Made by a program: the position numbers and the translations under genes. Below the pieces are notes generated by a model. It was not told the origin of the DNA. It saw nothing but the letters and a program-made list of their open reading frames with translations, and ran no database searches. Below are positions 49,847 through 59,765 of a DNA stretch of 64,000 bases, piece by piece (the stretch's first letter is position 1; each line of letters begins with the position of its first letter). The stretch lies in assembly GCF_026967985.1 (NCBI RefSeq), contig NZ_JAPVBJ010000004.1:310001-374000 (forward strand), read 5' to 3'. The DNA is from Modestobacter sp. VKM Ac-2984. Lineage in GTDB: Bacteria > Actinomycetota > Actinomycetes > Mycobacteriales > Geodermatophilaceae.

Positions 49847-51793
49847 GTGAGCAGCCGACACGGATCCAGCAGCAGGCGCGGGGCGACGCTCCGGGGGGCG
49901 ATGGCCGGAGGTACCGCGGTGTTGGTGCTCGCCCCGTTGCTGGCCGGGTGCTCCGGCGACCCCTCCGACGACGTCCGGGACGCCGCCCAGGCGTTCCTCG
50001 ACGACTGGGCCGCCGGCCGGGCGGACGCAGCCGCCGACCGCACCACCGACCCCGTCGTGACCGGTGCCCTGCTCGAGCAGACCGCCGAGGACCTGCCCGA
50101 CGCGACCCTGACCACCGAGCTGGGCGAGGTGCAGGTCGAGGACGGCGTGGCGACCGTCGCCTGGCAGGCCACCTGGGACCTCGCCGCGGCACCGGACTGG
50201 GGCTACGACGCAACCCTGGAGCTGCAGGAGGGTGAGCAGGACGGCGAGGAGCGCTGGGAGGTCGTCGCTTCCCCGGCCGTCGTCCACCCGGAGCTGGCGG
50301 AGGGGCAGCACCTGGAGCTCGCCCGGTCGCTGCCGGAACGTGCGCCGATCACCGACGGCACCGGTGCGCCGCTGTTCACCGAGACCGAGGTGGTCGACGT
50401 CGGGGTGGACCCCGGTCAGGTCACCGACCTGCCGGCGCTGGCCGCCGGGCTGGCCGCGGCGACCGGCATCCCGGCGGAGGAGATCGCCGCCGACGTGCAG
50501 GCGGCGCCGGCCGGGCAGTTCGTCCCGGTGATCACCCTGCGCCGGCCGGACTTCGAGGCGATCCGAGCCCAGATCTACGACCTGCCCGGCGCGGTCTTCC
50601 CGACCAGCACCCGGTTGCTGGCGCCCACGTCCCGGTTCGGGCTCGCGTTGCTGGGCCGGGTCGGGGAGGCCACCGCCGAGGTGCTGGAGGGTGCCGTCGA
50701 CGCCGACGGCGAGCAGCGTTACGCCGCCGGGGACCGGCTGGGCCTGTCCGGCCTGCAGCGGGCCCGCCAGGAGCAACTGGCCGGCACCCCCGGGTTCACC
50801 GTCCGGGTGGTCAGCACCGACGAGGCCCTCGAGGACCCCGGGCGGGTGGTGGGGACCGTCGAGCCCGTGCCGGGCACCCCGGTCCAGACCCCGCTGCTGC
50901 CGGCGGTCCAGAACGCCGCCGACGCCGCCGTGGCCACCCAGCCGCTGGCCACCCACCTGGTGGCGGTCCGGCCGGGCACAGGTGAGCTCCTGGCGGTCAG
51001 CTCCAACGAGGCGGCCAACCCGGTCAACGCCCTGGCCGGGCAGTTCCCGCCCGGCTCGGCCATGAAGGCGATCACGGCGACGGCACTGCTGTCGGCCGGC
51101 ACGGTCGCGCCGGACACGCTCGTGCCCTGCCCGGCCACGAGGACGGTGGAGGGCCGGGAGTTCGAGAACGAGGACCAGTTCGACCTCGGGACGGTGCCGA
51201 TGACCGAGGCGTTCGCCCGGTCCTGCAACACCACCTTCATCCAGCAGGCCCTCACCCTCCCCGACGGGGCGCTCGCCGACGCGGCCGCCTCCTACGGGGT
51301 GGGCACCGACTGGCAGCTGCCGGTCGACGTCTTCAGCGGGGACGTGCCCGCGGCCAGCACCGGCACCACCGAGGCCGCCGACGCGATCGGGCAGGGCCAG
51401 GTGCTGATGAGCCCGGCGCAGTTGGCGCTGGTCGCCGCCGGGATCGCCAGTGGCACCCCGGCCGTGCCCGTGGAGGTCGTCGGCGGCGATCCGGCCGGTG
51501 CGGCCCCCGCCGGGCCGGCCCCGGCCGTCCTCGACGCGTTGCGGCCGATGATGCGCCAGGTGGTGGTCGGCGGGACGGCCGCCGAGCTGGCCGACCGAGG
51601 CGAGGTGTACGGGAAGACCGGCACCGCGGAGTACGGCAGCAACACCCCGCTGGACGCGCACGGGTGGTTCATGGGTTACCAGCTCGGCGGCCCGCAGGGC
51701 GACATCGCCTTCGCCGTCCTGGTGGAGGCCGGGCAGTCCAGCAGCGTCGCCGTCCAGGTCGCCGACGCCTTCCTCGCCGCCCTCGGCGGCTAG
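49847..51793 (+). CDS. penicillin-binding lipoprotein with NTF2-like N-terminal domain
   Basis: A 648-residue transpeptidase placed as Rv2864c is in mycobacteria. The signal ends in a lipobox (APLLAGC). A MecA_N/NTF2-like domain (about 40-160) and a dimerisation domain follow. The transpeptidase motifs are SAMK (Ser about 404), SCN, and YGKTGTAEYG (about 590), all intact. It is class B, a peptidoglycan cross-linker; low-affinity beta-lactam binding is possible but unproven. GTG 49847 is chosen because the signal peptide begins just after it. Convergent with the next gene, with stops overlapping in CTAG. Confidence 0.9.
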   Translation: MSSRHGSSSRRGATLRGAMAGGTAVLVLAPLLAGCSGDPSDDVRDAAQAFLDDWAAGRADAAADRTTDPVVTGALLEQTAEDLPDATLTTELGEVQVEDGVATVAWQATWDLAAAPDWGYDATLELQEGEQDGEERWEVVASPAVVHPELAEGQHLELARSLPERAPITDGTGAPLFTETEVVDVGVDPGQVTDLPALAAGLAAATGIPAEEIAADVQAAPAGQFVPVITLRRPDFEAIRAQIYDLPGAVFPTSTRLLAPTSRFGLALLGRVGEATAEVLEGAVDADGEQRYAAGDRLGLSGLQRARQEQLAGTPGFTVRVVSTDEALEDPGRVVGTVEPVPGTPVQTPLLPAVQNAADAAVATQPLATHLVAVRPGTGELLAVSSNEAANPVNALAGQFPPGSAMKAITATALLSAGTVAPDTLVPCPATRTVEGREFENEDQFDLGTVPMTEAFARSCNTTFIQQALTLPDGALADAAASYGVGTDWQLPVDVFSGDVPAASTGTTEAADAIGQGQVLMSPAQLALVAAGIASGTPAVPVEVVGGDPAGAAPAGPAPAVLDALRPMMRQVVVGGTAAELADRGEVYGKTGTAEYGSNTPLDAHGWFMGYQLGGPQGDIAFAVLVEAGQSSSVAVQVADAFLAALGG

Positions 51794-52263
51794 GCCTCCG
51801 GCAGGCCGGGGAACGCGGTGGTGGGTGGGGTCCGCCCGGCCCGGATGCGCCAGCCGACCGCCCGCAGCTCGGCGGCGCCCAACGCCGCCACGCCGAACTG
51901 GCGGGTGCTGCGCTCGGTCGCCTGGTCCAGCACCCAGGTCCAGGCTGCGGAGGACCCCTCCTCCAACGTCACCGCCAGTGCGGCGGCGTCGACCGGGGAC
52001 AACACCGGGAAGGGCAGCGTGTACCCCGGTTCGTCGTCGACCGGCTCGACCTGCCGGGCGCTGAGCAGGGCGAGCAGCTGGTCGCGGAGGTCCAGGTACG
52101 CCAGCTCGCACGCGACGACGAGGTCCCGGGACTCCGGCGGGAGCGCCGCACCGACGACCCCGTAGCCCCAGATCGCCACGTGGGCCGCGGCCAGCGCCTC
52201 CTGCAGTGCGGCGTCCTCCGTCGCGGTCGGCGACGCGGAAGGTGAACGCGTCCCGTCAGCCAT
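51790..52263 (-). CDS. DUF4439 ferritin-like domain protein
   Basis: A 157-residue helical protein. ALQEALAAAHVAIWGYGVVGA, split by helix boundaries, and ACELAYLDLRDQLLALL suit the DUF4439 ferritin-like bundle, with WVLDQATERSTRQFGV near the end. Metal binding is not proven. It lies 40 bases downstream of the lipoprotein gene and probably works with it. Confidence 0.75.
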   Translation of the reverse strand: MADGTRSPSASPTATEDAALQEALAAAHVAIWGYGVVGAALPPESRDLVVACELAYLDLRDQLLALLSARQVEPVDDEPGYTLPFPVLSPVDAAALAVTLEEGSSAAWTWVLDQATERSTRQFGVAALGAAELRAVGWRIRAGRTPPTTAFPGLPEA

Positions 52264-52302
52264 CGTCGTCCCGTCTCCCGGCGGTGGGCTCCAGAGCAGC
52301 GG

Positions 52303-52806
52303 TCATGCCAGCACCGTCTCCTGCCCCCGGAGGCCCGCTGCGATGCTGCCGAGCAGCGCCGCACGGCCTCCGGTGAACTCCGGGCAGGCCGCGGCGTGCG
52401 CGGCGGCCGCAGTGCCGACGAGGCCCCGCAGCCAGGCGCGTGCCTCCGTCGGGTCGGTCGGCGCGGCGACGCCGCTGGTCGCCGCGGCGGTCGTCCCGAG
52501 GTCCCCCGGGGCGGCCGCCCGGAGCCGGTCCAGCTGCGCGAGGGCCTGTGCGGCGAGCGGGGTCAGCGACGCGGCGAGCTCCGGGGCGGTGCTCAACGCC
52601 TGGTCGTAGGCCGTCACCACGGCCTCTTGCACCCGGACCTGGGCGGCCAGCTGGTCGACCTGCGCCGGCGTGACCGCGTCGGTCACGTCGCCGGGGGTGC
52701 CGGTGCAGCCGGTGGCGACCAGCGCGCTGCCGGCGAGCGTGGCGAGCAGCAGGCTCCGTCGGGTGAAGGCGCCGGCGGCCGGGGGAGCGGGGAGGAGTCC
52801 GGACAT
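52303..52806 (-). CDS. putative Tat lipoprotein with ferritin-like helices
   Basis: A 167-residue exported protein. The N-terminus has RRSLLLATLAGSALVATGC, a twin-Arg followed by a lipobox Cys at about residue 34. The mature part is helical and Ala-rich (AQVRVQEAVVTAYDQAL, AAAHAAACPEFTGG), resembling the helices of the downstream DUF4439 protein. Both have the look of secreted/cytosolic partners; the function is unknown. ATG 52806. Confidence 0.7.
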   Translation of the reverse strand: MSGLLPAPPAAGAFTRRSLLLATLAGSALVATGCTGTPGDVTDAVTPAQVDQLAAQVRVQEAVVTAYDQALSTAPELAASLTPLAAQALAQLDRLRAAAPGDLGTTAAATSGVAAPTDPTEARAWLRGLVGTAAAAHAAACPEFTGGRAALLGSIAAGLRGQETVLA

Positions 52807-53031
52807 CGCCGTCCATCCTGACAGTCCCGGGGGGCTCTCCTCGCCGAACGCACCGGCGCGGCGGTCGCCACCTGCAGGACCGGTGGTGCCGGCGGGGCGG
52901 GCGGTAGCCTGAAGGTTCACGCGGAGCACGCCGGTGGCCCATCGGGTCCGACCGGCCGGCCACCGGGTCCACCTCCGGTGGGCGCGTCGCCGTTCCGGAC
53001 GTCGCGGTTCCCAGACAACAGGAGGCAGTCG

Positions 53032-53865
53032 GTGTCCACCCGAGGTGCAGGCACCGCGGACGTGGTGACCGCCAAGCTGACCGGCTGGGTCGAGCCCGTG
53101 GTCACCGCCGCCGGCTACGACCTGGAGGAGCTCGTCGTCCGTCCCGCCGGCCAGCGTTCGGTGGTCCGGGTCGTGGTCGACCGGGACGCCGGGGTGAGCC
53201 TGGACGACGTCGCCGAGGTCAGCCGCGCGCTGTCGGAGGTGCTCGACGCGCAGGACGAGGCGCTGGGGCGCTCGCCGTACGTCCTGGAGGTCACCAGCCC
53301 GGGCGTCGACCGTCCGCTCACCCTGCCGCGGCACTGGCGCCGCAACGTCGGCCGGCTGGTCAGCGTCGCCGTCGGCCCCGACTCCGGCCGGGAGCAGCTG
53401 ACCGGACGGGTGCTCCGGGTCGACGACGACGGGGTCGTGCTGGCCGTGGAGAAGGGCGGCACCAAGAAGGGTCAGGTGCGCAAGGCGGTCGGCGAGCGCG
53501 CCGTGCGCTGGGCCGAGCTGGGCGAGGCCCGGGTGCAGGTCGAGTTCACCCGTCCGGCCGGGCACCGCGACGCCGCGCTGGCCCACCTCGCCGACGGCAC
53601 CGGTGACGAGCACGACGACGAGCACGATGACGACGAGCACGACGACGACGAGCACGACGATGACGAGCACGGCGACGAGCACCAGGACGACGAGGCGCAC
53701 CAGGACGACGACGAGACCGACGACGAGGTGCCCGCGGGCGCCGAGCACGACCACGAGCAGGACCCGGCCGGGGCCGATGCGACCGACGCGAGCGGGAGGA
53801 CCGGACGACCGGCCCCGCGCCGCGCGCCGCGGGATCCCCGGCCGCGACGAGGAGGCAACAAGTGA
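53032..53865 (+). CDS. rimP: ribosome maturation factor RimP with His/Asp-rich tail
   Basis: A 30S assembly factor. Residues 1-180 are canonical: [31 protein letters not shown] and [12 protein letters not shown]. The last 95 residues are unusual, with a run of [15 protein letters not shown] units (53600-53735) made of a near-perfect 12-base repeat, then an Arg/Pro-rich end. The tail could bind divalent metals. GTG 53032 follows AGGAGG. The stop overlaps the nusA start as GTGA. Confidence 0.93.
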   Translation: MSTRGAGTADVVTAKLTGWVEPVVTAAGYDLEELVVRPAGQRSVVRVVVDRDAGVSLDDVAEVSRALSEVLDAQDEALGRSPYVLEVTSPGVDRPLTLPRHWRRNVGRLVSVAVGPDSGREQLTGRVLRVDDDGVVLAVEKGGTKKGQVRKAVGERAVRWAELGEARVQVEFTRPAGHRDAALAHLADGTGDEHDDEHDDDEHDDDEHDDDEHGDEHQDDEAHQDDDETDDEVPAGAEHDHEQDPAGADATDASGRTGRPAPRRAPRDPRPRRGGNK

Positions 53866-54986
53866 ACATCGACGTGACGGCTCTCAAGGCGGTAGAGCGG
53901 GAGAAGGGCATCCCCGCGGACACGGTGCTGCAGGCGATCGAGACCGCCCTGGTCACCGCGTACCGGCACGCGGACGGGGCGGCCAAGCACGTGCGCGTGC
54001 AGGTCGACCGCAAGAGCGGGGAGGTCGCCGTCCTGGCCCAGGAGCTGGGACCGGACGGTGAGGTCGTGCACGAGTGGGACGACACACCCTCGGACTTCGG
54101 CCGGATCGCGGCCAGCACCGCCAAGCAGGTGATCATCCAGCGGCTCCGGGACGCCGAGCACGAGCAGACGTTCGGTGAGTACGCCGGCAAGGAGGGCGAC
54201 ATCGTCAGCGGCATCGTGCAGGCGCACGACCGCCGCAACACCCAGGGCATGGTGCTGGTCGACATCGGCAAGGTGGAGGCCACCCTGCCGGCGCCCGAGC
54301 AGGTGCCCGGCGAGGACTACCGCCACGGCAGCCGGCTCAAGGCCTACGTCGTCTCGGTCGCCCGCACGTTCCGCGGCCCGCAGGTGACGCTGTCGCGCAC
54401 CCACCCCAACCTGGTCCGCAAGCTCTTCGCGTTGGAGGTGCCCGAGGTCGCCGACGGCAGCGTGGAGATCGTCGCGGTGGCCCGGGAGGCCGGGCACCGG
54501 TCGAAGATCGCCGTCCGCACCAGCGTCCCCGGGCTCAACGCCAAGGGCGCCTGCATCGGCCCGATGGGCCAGCGGGTCCGCAACGTGATGAGCGACCTGC
54601 ACGGCGAGAAGATCGACATCGTCGACTGGTCCGACGACGAGGCGAGCTTCGTCGCCTCGGCGCTGTCGCCAGCGCGGGTCACCAGCGCGCGGGTGGTCGA
54701 CGCGGCCGCCCGGGCCGTCCAGGTGGTCGTGCCCGACTACCAGCTGTCGCTCGCGATCGGCAAGGAGGGGCAGAACGCCCGGCTGGCCGCCCGGCTCACC
54801 GGGTGCCGCATCGACATCCGCAGTGACGCCGAGTCCACCGACGGCGGTGCCCCGGTCTCCCCGGGGGTCGGGCGGGCTCCGCTGCGTCCGGGAGTGCAGG
54901 CCGGTCGGCCCGGTGCCCGTGGTCCGCAGGGCGGTCACCGGCCGCCCGTGCGGCGCGCGGAACATCCCGGGCCCACGGCGCGCTAG
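53862..54986 (+). CDS. nusA: transcription termination/antitermination factor NusA
   Basis: Binds RNA polymerase and nascent RNA. The 374-residue protein has an N-terminal domain ([19 protein letters not shown]), S1 domain ([19 protein letters not shown]), and KH1/KH2 with [15 protein letters not shown] and [18 protein letters not shown]. It lacks the acidic C-terminal repeats, as is usual outside proteobacteria, and instead ends in a Pro/Arg-rich stretch. Confidence 0.96.
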   Translation: MNIDVTALKAVEREKGIPADTVLQAIETALVTAYRHADGAAKHVRVQVDRKSGEVAVLAQELGPDGEVVHEWDDTPSDFGRIAASTAKQVIIQRLRDAEHEQTFGEYAGKEGDIVSGIVQAHDRRNTQGMVLVDIGKVEATLPAPEQVPGEDYRHGSRLKAYVVSVARTFRGPQVTLSRTHPNLVRKLFALEVPEVADGSVEIVAVAREAGHRSKIAVRTSVPGLNAKGACIGPMGQRVRNVMSDLHGEKIDIVDWSDDEASFVASALSPARVTSARVVDAAARAVQVVVPDYQLSLAIGKEGQNARLAARLTGCRIDIRSDAESTDGGAPVSPGVGRAPLRPGVQAGRPGARGPQGGHRPPVRRAEHPGPTAR

Positions 54987-54994
54987 ACTCCGTG

Positions 54995-55261
54995 ATGGCC
55001 GATTCGTCGACGCCGGTCCGCACCTGTGTGGGGTGCCGGCGACGCGCACCGGCCACCGAGCTGTTGCGTGTCGTCGTCCGCGGCGGGGGGCTCACCCCTG
55101 ACCCGCGGCGACGGCTCCCCGGCCGGGGTGCGTCCCTGCACCCCACCGCGGAGTGCCTGCAGGCAGCAGTTCGGCGCCGGGCCTTCCCGCGCGCGCTGCG
55201 CAGCAGCACGCCGCTGGAGACCGGTCCGCTCGAGGCCCACGTCCTCCGGCAGGTCAGCTGA
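54995..55261 (+). CDS. ylxR: YlxR/DUF448 family RNA-binding protein
   Basis: An 88-residue protein with the YlxR signature VRTCVGCRRRAP and GRGASLHPTAECLQ. It lies between nusA and infB, as in most bacteria; YlxR binds RNA or the nucleoid. ATG 54995 is used; GTG 54992 is adjacent. The 212 bases to infB contain no supported gene. Confidence 0.9.
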   Translation: MADSSTPVRTCVGCRRRAPATELLRVVVRGGGLTPDPRRRLPGRGASLHPTAECLQAAVRRRAFPRALRSSTPLETGPLEAHVLRQVS

Positions 55262-55473
55262 CCCGCCACGGCGCCGGTCCCGGGCGGACAGCACCGAGCA
55301 CCAGGCAGTGAGCACCCAGCACTGAGCGCGATCCAGTCGGACCGGCACCCGGCCGGTCCACAGTCGAGAGCAGGACGACCTCGGATGAGCAACCCGTGAA
55401 GTCGCCACGATGACCATGCACCACTGAATCAGAGGTCGAGCGGGCCAGCCGCCGGCCTCACCAGAGGAGACCC

Positions 55474-58400
55474 GTGCCAGGCAAGGCCCGCGTACACGAG
55501 CTCGCGAAAGAGCTCGGTATCGACAGCAAGACAGTGCTCGCCAAGCTCAAGGAGCAGGGCGAGTTCGTGAAGTCCGCCTCGTCCACCGTCGAGGCCCCCG
55601 TGGCCCGACGGCTGCGTGAGGCCTTCCCCGGCGACGGTGCCCCGAGCTCCGGCGGCGGCAACGCCTCCGGCGCCCGCCCCGGTCCCCGTCCCGGCGCACC
55701 CGGCCCTCGACCGGCCCCGCCCGTGGCGGCTGCTCCGGCCGCCCCGGCTGCTCCGGCCCCCGCAGCACCGGCCCCTGCTCCCGCCGCGCCGCAGGCGCCG
55801 GCTCCGCAGGCCCCTGCCGCTCGGGCTGACGTGCCGGCTCCCTCGCCTGCCCGTCCGGCTGCCCCGGGCCCGCGTCCCGGCCCCCGGCCGGCGCCGCAGC
55901 CGGCGGCCGAGGCACCGGCTGCGCAGCAGCCCGCTGCCAGCGCCCCGGAGCAGCAGGCTCCGGCCGCCCCGGCCGAGCCGGGCGCCCGTCCGGCTGCCCC
56001 GGGCCCGCGTCCCGCCGGTGGTGCACCGGCCGGCGGCCCGGCCGCCGGTGGAGCGACTCCGGGTGCTCCGCGTCCGGCCGCTCCCGGGCCACGGCCCGGC
56101 CCCCGTCCGGCCCCCCGGCCGGGCAACAACCCCTTCAGCAGCGCCCCGCGTCCGGCTGCCGCCGGTCCGCGTCCGGGTGGCGGTGCGCCCGGCCAGGCCG
56201 GTCCCGGTGGGCCGCGTCCGGCTCCGGGTGGGCCCCGTCCTGGTGCCGGCGCCGGTGGCCCGCGCCCCGCGTCCGGTCCTGGCGGGCCCCGTCCCGCCGC
56301 CGGTCCGGGTGGGCCCCGTCCCAACCCCGGCATGATGCCGCAGCGTCCGAGCCCCGGCATGATGCCGCCGCGGCCGGCCGGTGGCGGTCGCGCCGGTGGC
56401 CCTGGTGGCCCCGGCGGTGCCGGTGGCCGTGGCCGTCCGGGTGGTCCCGGCGCTGGCGGTGGCTTCCGTCCCGGTGGCGGTGGCCCCGGTGGTCCCGGTG
56501 GCGCGCCGGCCGGTGGCGGTTTCCGTCCCGGTGGTGGCGGCGGTGGCCGTGGTCGTGGTCGCGGTGGCTCGGGTGCCGGCACCGCGGGTGCCTTCGGGCG
56601 TCCGGGTGGTCGCGGTCCGGTCCGTGGGCGCAAGAGCAAGAAGCAGCGGCGTCAGGAGTTCGACTCCATGGCGGCGCCCAGCATGGGCGGCGTCTCGCTG
56701 CCCCGTGGCAACGGACAGACCGTCCGCCTGCCGCGTGGCGCCTCGCTGACCGACCTGGCCGAGCGGATCAACGCCGAGCCGGCCGCGCTGGTCACCGCCC
56801 TGTTCCACCTGGGCGAGATGATCACCGCGACGCAGTCGGTCAACGACGACACCCTGCAGCTGCTGGGTGCCGAGATCGGCTGGGTCATCCAGGTCGTCAG
56901 CCCGGAGGACGAGGACCGCGAGCTCCTCGACACCTTCGACCTCACCTTCGGTGACGAGGAGAGCGACGACGAGGACGACTGGGGCATCCGCCCGCCGGTC
57001 GTGACCGTCATGGGTCACGTCGACCACGGGAAGACCAAGCTCCTGGACGCGCTCCGGCACGCCAACGTGGCGGGCAAGGAGGCCGGTGGCATCACCCAGC
57101 ACATCGGCGCCTACCAGATCGTCACCGAGCTCGAGGGCAACGAGCGCCCGGTCACCTTCATCGACACCCCGGGTCACGAGTCGTTCACCGCGATGCGTGC
57201 CCGCGGCGCGAAGGTCACCGACATCGTCGTCCTGGTCGTGGCCGCCGACGACGGCGTCATGCCGCAGACGGTCGAGGCGCTCAACCACGCCCAGGCCGCC
57301 CAGGTGCCGATCGTGGTCGCGGTCAACAAGATCGACAAGGAGGGGGCCAACCCCGCCAAGATCCGTCAGCAGCTCACCGAGTACGGGCTGGTGGCCGAGG
57401 AGTACGGCGGCGACACGATGTTCGTCGACGTCTCCGCGACCACCCGTCAGGGCCTCGACGACCTGCTGACCTCGATCCTGCTGACCGCCGACGCCTCGCT
57501 GGACCTGCGCGCCAACGTGGGCCAGGACCCCCAGGGTGTGGTCATCGAGGGCAAGCTGGACAAGGGCCGTGGCCCCGTCGCCACGGTGCTGGTCCAGCGC
57601 GGCATCCTGCGCCAGGGCGACTCGATCGTGGCCGGCGACGCCTACGGTCGCGTCCGGTCGCTGCTCGACGAGCACGGCAACAAGCTCAAGGAGGCCCTGC
57701 CGGCCCGTCCGGTCCAGGTCGTCGGTCTGACCTCCGTGCCGCGCGCCGGTGACACCTTCCTCGTCGTCGAGGAGGACCGGATCGCCCGGCAGATCGCCGA
57801 TCGCCGTCAGGCCCGCATCCGCAACGCGCAGAACGCGTCCATGCGGAAGCGGATCAGCCTGGAGGACCTCGACGCGGCGCTCAAGGAGACCCGTCAGCTC
57901 AACCTGATCATCAAGGGCGACAACTCGGGCACCGTCGAGGCGCTCGAAGAGGCGCTGATGAAGATCGAGGTGAGCGACGACCTCACGCTGCGGGTCATCC
58001 ACCGCGGCGTCGGCGGGATCACCAAGAGCGACATCGACCTGGCGCTGGCCGACGACGTCATCGTCCTGGGCTTCAACGTCCGGGCCGAGGGCCAGGCCAC
58101 GGAGCTCGCCTCCCGCGAAGGCGTGGACGTCCGGTACTACACGGTCATCTACCAGGCCATCGAGGAGATCGAGTCCGCGCTCAAGGGCATGCTCAAGCCC
58201 GAGTACGAAGAGGTCCAGCTGGGCACCGCGGAGGTCCGGGAGGTCTTCCGGGTCCCGAAGATCGGCAACGTCGCCGGCTCGCTGGTGCGCAGCGGCACGA
58301 TCGTCCGCAACTCCAAGGCCCGTCTCATCCGGGACGGCGCCGTGGTCGCGGACAACCTGACCGTCGAGTCGCTGCGTCGCTTCAAGGACGACGCGACCGA

Positions 58401-58506
58401 GGTCCGGGAGGGCTACGAGTGCGGTGTCGGGCTGGGGTCGTTCAACGACATCAAGCCCGAGGACGTCATCCAGACGTTCGAGCTGCGCGAGAAGCCGCGC
58501 GCCTGA
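55474..58506 (+). CDS. infB: translation initiation factor IF-2
   Basis: The GTPase that brings initiator tRNA to the 30S subunit. The 1010-residue protein starts with the IF2_N fold ([21 protein letters not shown], split at its turn). A 340-residue Pro/Ala/Gly low-complexity region follows, with GPRPG, GGPRP and PGMMP repeats. The second IF2_N and the G domain come next: [24 protein letters not shown] and VNKIDK. The C-terminal domains that bind fMet-tRNA follow. GTG 55474 follows AGAGGAG. Confidence 0.97.
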   Translation: MPGKARVHELAKELGIDSKTVLAKLKEQGEFVKSASSTVEAPVARRLREAFPGDGAPSSGGGNASGARPGPRPGAPGPRPAPPVAAAPAAPAAPAPAAPAPAPAAPQAPAPQAPAARADVPAPSPARPAAPGPRPGPRPAPQPAAEAPAAQQPAASAPEQQAPAAPAEPGARPAAPGPRPAGGAPAGGPAAGGATPGAPRPAAPGPRPGPRPAPRPGNNPFSSAPRPAAAGPRPGGGAPGQAGPGGPRPAPGGPRPGAGAGGPRPASGPGGPRPAAGPGGPRPNPGMMPQRPSPGMMPPRPAGGGRAGGPGGPGGAGGRGRPGGPGAGGGFRPGGGGPGGPGGAPAGGGFRPGGGGGGRGRGRGGSGAGTAGAFGRPGGRGPVRGRKSKKQRRQEFDSMAAPSMGGVSLPRGNGQTVRLPRGASLTDLAERINAEPAALVTALFHLGEMITATQSVNDDTLQLLGAEIGWVIQVVSPEDEDRELLDTFDLTFGDEESDDEDDWGIRPPVVTVMGHVDHGKTKLLDALRHANVAGKEAGGITQHIGAYQIVTELEGNERPVTFIDTPGHESFTAMRARGAKVTDIVVLVVAADDGVMPQTVEALNHAQAAQVPIVVAVNKIDKEGANPAKIRQQLTEYGLVAEEYGGDTMFVDVSATTRQGLDDLLTSILLTADASLDLRANVGQDPQGVVIEGKLDKGRGPVATVLVQRGILRQGDSIVAGDAYGRVRSLLDEHGNKLKEALPARPVQVVGLTSVPRAGDTFLVVEEDRIARQIADRRQARIRNAQNASMRKRISLEDLDAALKETRQLNLIIKGDNSGTVEALEEALMKIEVSDDLTLRVIHRGVGGITKSDIDLALADDVIVLGFNVRAEGQATELASREGVDVRYYTVIYQAIEEIESALKGMLKPEYEEVQLGTAEVREVFRVPKIGNVAGSLVRSGTIVRNSKARLIRDGAVVADNLTVESLRRFKDDATEVREGYECGVGLGSFNDIKPEDVIQTFELREKPRA

Positions 58507-58511
58507 CGTGA

Positions 58512-58557
58512 CCCCGTTCTCCTCACGCCTCGCAGGCTCGGCATGAGGAGAACGGGG
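58512..58557 (+). terminator. terminator after infB
   Basis: CCCCGTTCTCCTCA (58512-58525) pairs perfectly with TGAGGAGAACGGGG (58544-58557), six bases after the stop. It separates infB from the DUF503 gene. Confidence 0.75.
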
Positions 58558-58585
58558 CCGTGACGCACTGAGAAACGGAGAGGCG

Positions 58586-58885
58586 GTGAGCGTGTTCACG
58601 GGCACGCTCACCGCCGACCTGTTGCTGGGCGACGTGCACTCGCTCAAGGAGAAGCGCGCCGTGGTCCGGCCGATCGTGGCCGAGCTGCGGCGCCACTTCG
58701 CCGTGGCCGCCGCCGAGGTGGGCGACCCCGACCTGCACCGTCGTGCGCAGGTGGGGGTCGCCACCGTGGCGGGCCAGCCCGCTCAGGTGACCGACGTCCT
58801 CGACGCCTGCGAGCGGTTGCTGGCAGACCGGCCGGAGGTGACGCTGCTGTCCACGCACCGGCAGTTGTTCAGCGAGACCGACTGA
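58586..58885 (+). CDS. DUF503/YlxP-like protein
   Basis: A 99-residue protein with the DUF503 pattern (LTADLLLGDVHSLKEKRAVV, split at DVHSLKEKR, then VAAAEVGDPDLHRRAQVG). The function is unknown. It lies between infB and rbfA as YlxP does in many genomes. GTG 58586 follows a GGAGAGG site. Confidence 0.9.
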   Translation: MSVFTGTLTADLLLGDVHSLKEKRAVVRPIVAELRRHFAVAAAEVGDPDLHRRAQVGVATVAGQPAQVTDVLDACERLLADRPEVTLLSTHRQLFSETD

Positions 58886-58970
58886 CGGACGAACCCCTCG
58901 CCCCGCCGCTGGAACGCTCTCGGCGGGCCCGGCGAGGGGCCGCTCCATCCCACGAACCAGGAGATCCGAG

Positions 58971-59522
58971 ATGGCCGACCCGGCCCGGGCGCGACGGCTG
59001 GCGGTGCGCATCCGCCAGATCGTCTCCGCCACGATCGAGATGCAGATCAAGGACCCCCGCCTCGGGATGGTCACCATCACCGACGCGCGGGTCACCAGTG
59101 ACCTGCGCGAGGCGACGGTGTTCTACACCGTCTACGGCGACGCGCAGCAGATCGAGGACTCCGCGCGGGCCCTCGCCAGCGCCACCGGTGTGCTCCGCTC
59201 GACCGTGGGCAAGCAGACCGGGATCAAGTTCGTCCCGACGCTCACCTTCATCGCCGACATCGTCCCGGACACCGCCCGGGAGCTGGAGGAGGCGCTGGCG
59301 CGAGTCCGGGAGGCCGACGCCGAGCTGGCACGCGCACGTGAGGGCGCCCAGTACGCCGGCGAGCCCGACCCGTACCGCAAGCCCGCGGTCGACGAGGACG
59401 AGGACGCCGAGGACGCGGACGACCTCGAGGTCGCGACCGACGAGCCGGCGGACGCCGCTGCCGGGCGCACCGACGGCTACGCCGACGGCCGTCCCTCCGC
59501 CGCCGAGCGGAACGCCTCGTGA
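58971..59522 (+). CDS. rbfA: ribosome-binding factor A
   Basis: A 30S maturation factor with a KH-like fold: RIRQIVSATIEMQIKDPRLG, VTITDARVTSDLREATVFY and FVPTLTFIADIVPD. Residues beyond about 130 form an acidic Asp/Glu/Ala tail. ATG 58971. The stop overlaps the next small frame as GTGA. Confidence 0.95.
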   Translation: MADPARARRLAVRIRQIVSATIEMQIKDPRLGMVTITDARVTSDLREATVFYTVYGDAQQIEDSARALASATGVLRSTVGKQTGIKFVPTLTFIADIVPDTARELEEALARVREADAELARAREGAQYAGEPDPYRKPAVDEDEDAEDADDLEVATDEPADAAAGRTDGYADGRPSAAERNAS

Positions 59523-59761
59523 CCGGGGCCGTCGACCCGGACCCGGACGACCTGGCCGGGCAGCAGCAGACGGCCGGGTTCGGCGGTCGGGAGGAGCCGG
59601 CCACCGGCGACCCCACCGCCGGCGGCAAGCACGGTGACGTCGGGACGACCGACAGCATCGCGGCGGACGAGCCGGACGACGGCACGCACTACGCGGTGGG
59701 TGGCGGCAACATCGACCCCGAGCCGCAGCAGCCACCGCACGCCGGCCCGGACGGCACCTGA
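59519..59761 (+). CDS. small disordered protein, unknown
   Basis: An 80-residue Asp/Gly/Pro-rich frame with no hydrophobic core and no recognised family. Support comes from the GTGA overlap with rbfA, its exact fit in the gap before the DHH gene (stop four bases before its ATG), and the acidic composition like that of the rbfA tail. It could be a real linker gene or a chance frame. Confidence 0.45.
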   Translation: MTGAVDPDPDDLAGQQQTAGFGGREEPATGDPTAGGKHGDVGTTDSIAADEPDDGTHYAVGGGNIDPEPQQPPHAGPDGT

Positions 59762-59765
59762 ACCG

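Noticed and set aside
53600-53735. CRISPR-like array from repeated units
   Set aside because: Repeats are in-frame codon repeats (Asp/His/Glu) without spacers, inside rimP.
55370-55437. Tiny leader peptides (4-5 codons) before infB
   Set aside because: Very short ATG frames with stops occur, but there are no ribosome-binding sites or associated hairpins to support attenuation.
55429-58764. A 1111-codon open frame antisense to infB
   Set aside because: Its sequence is low-complexity Thr/Gly/Arg and mirrors the IF-2 gene; long antisense frames are expected at this GC content.
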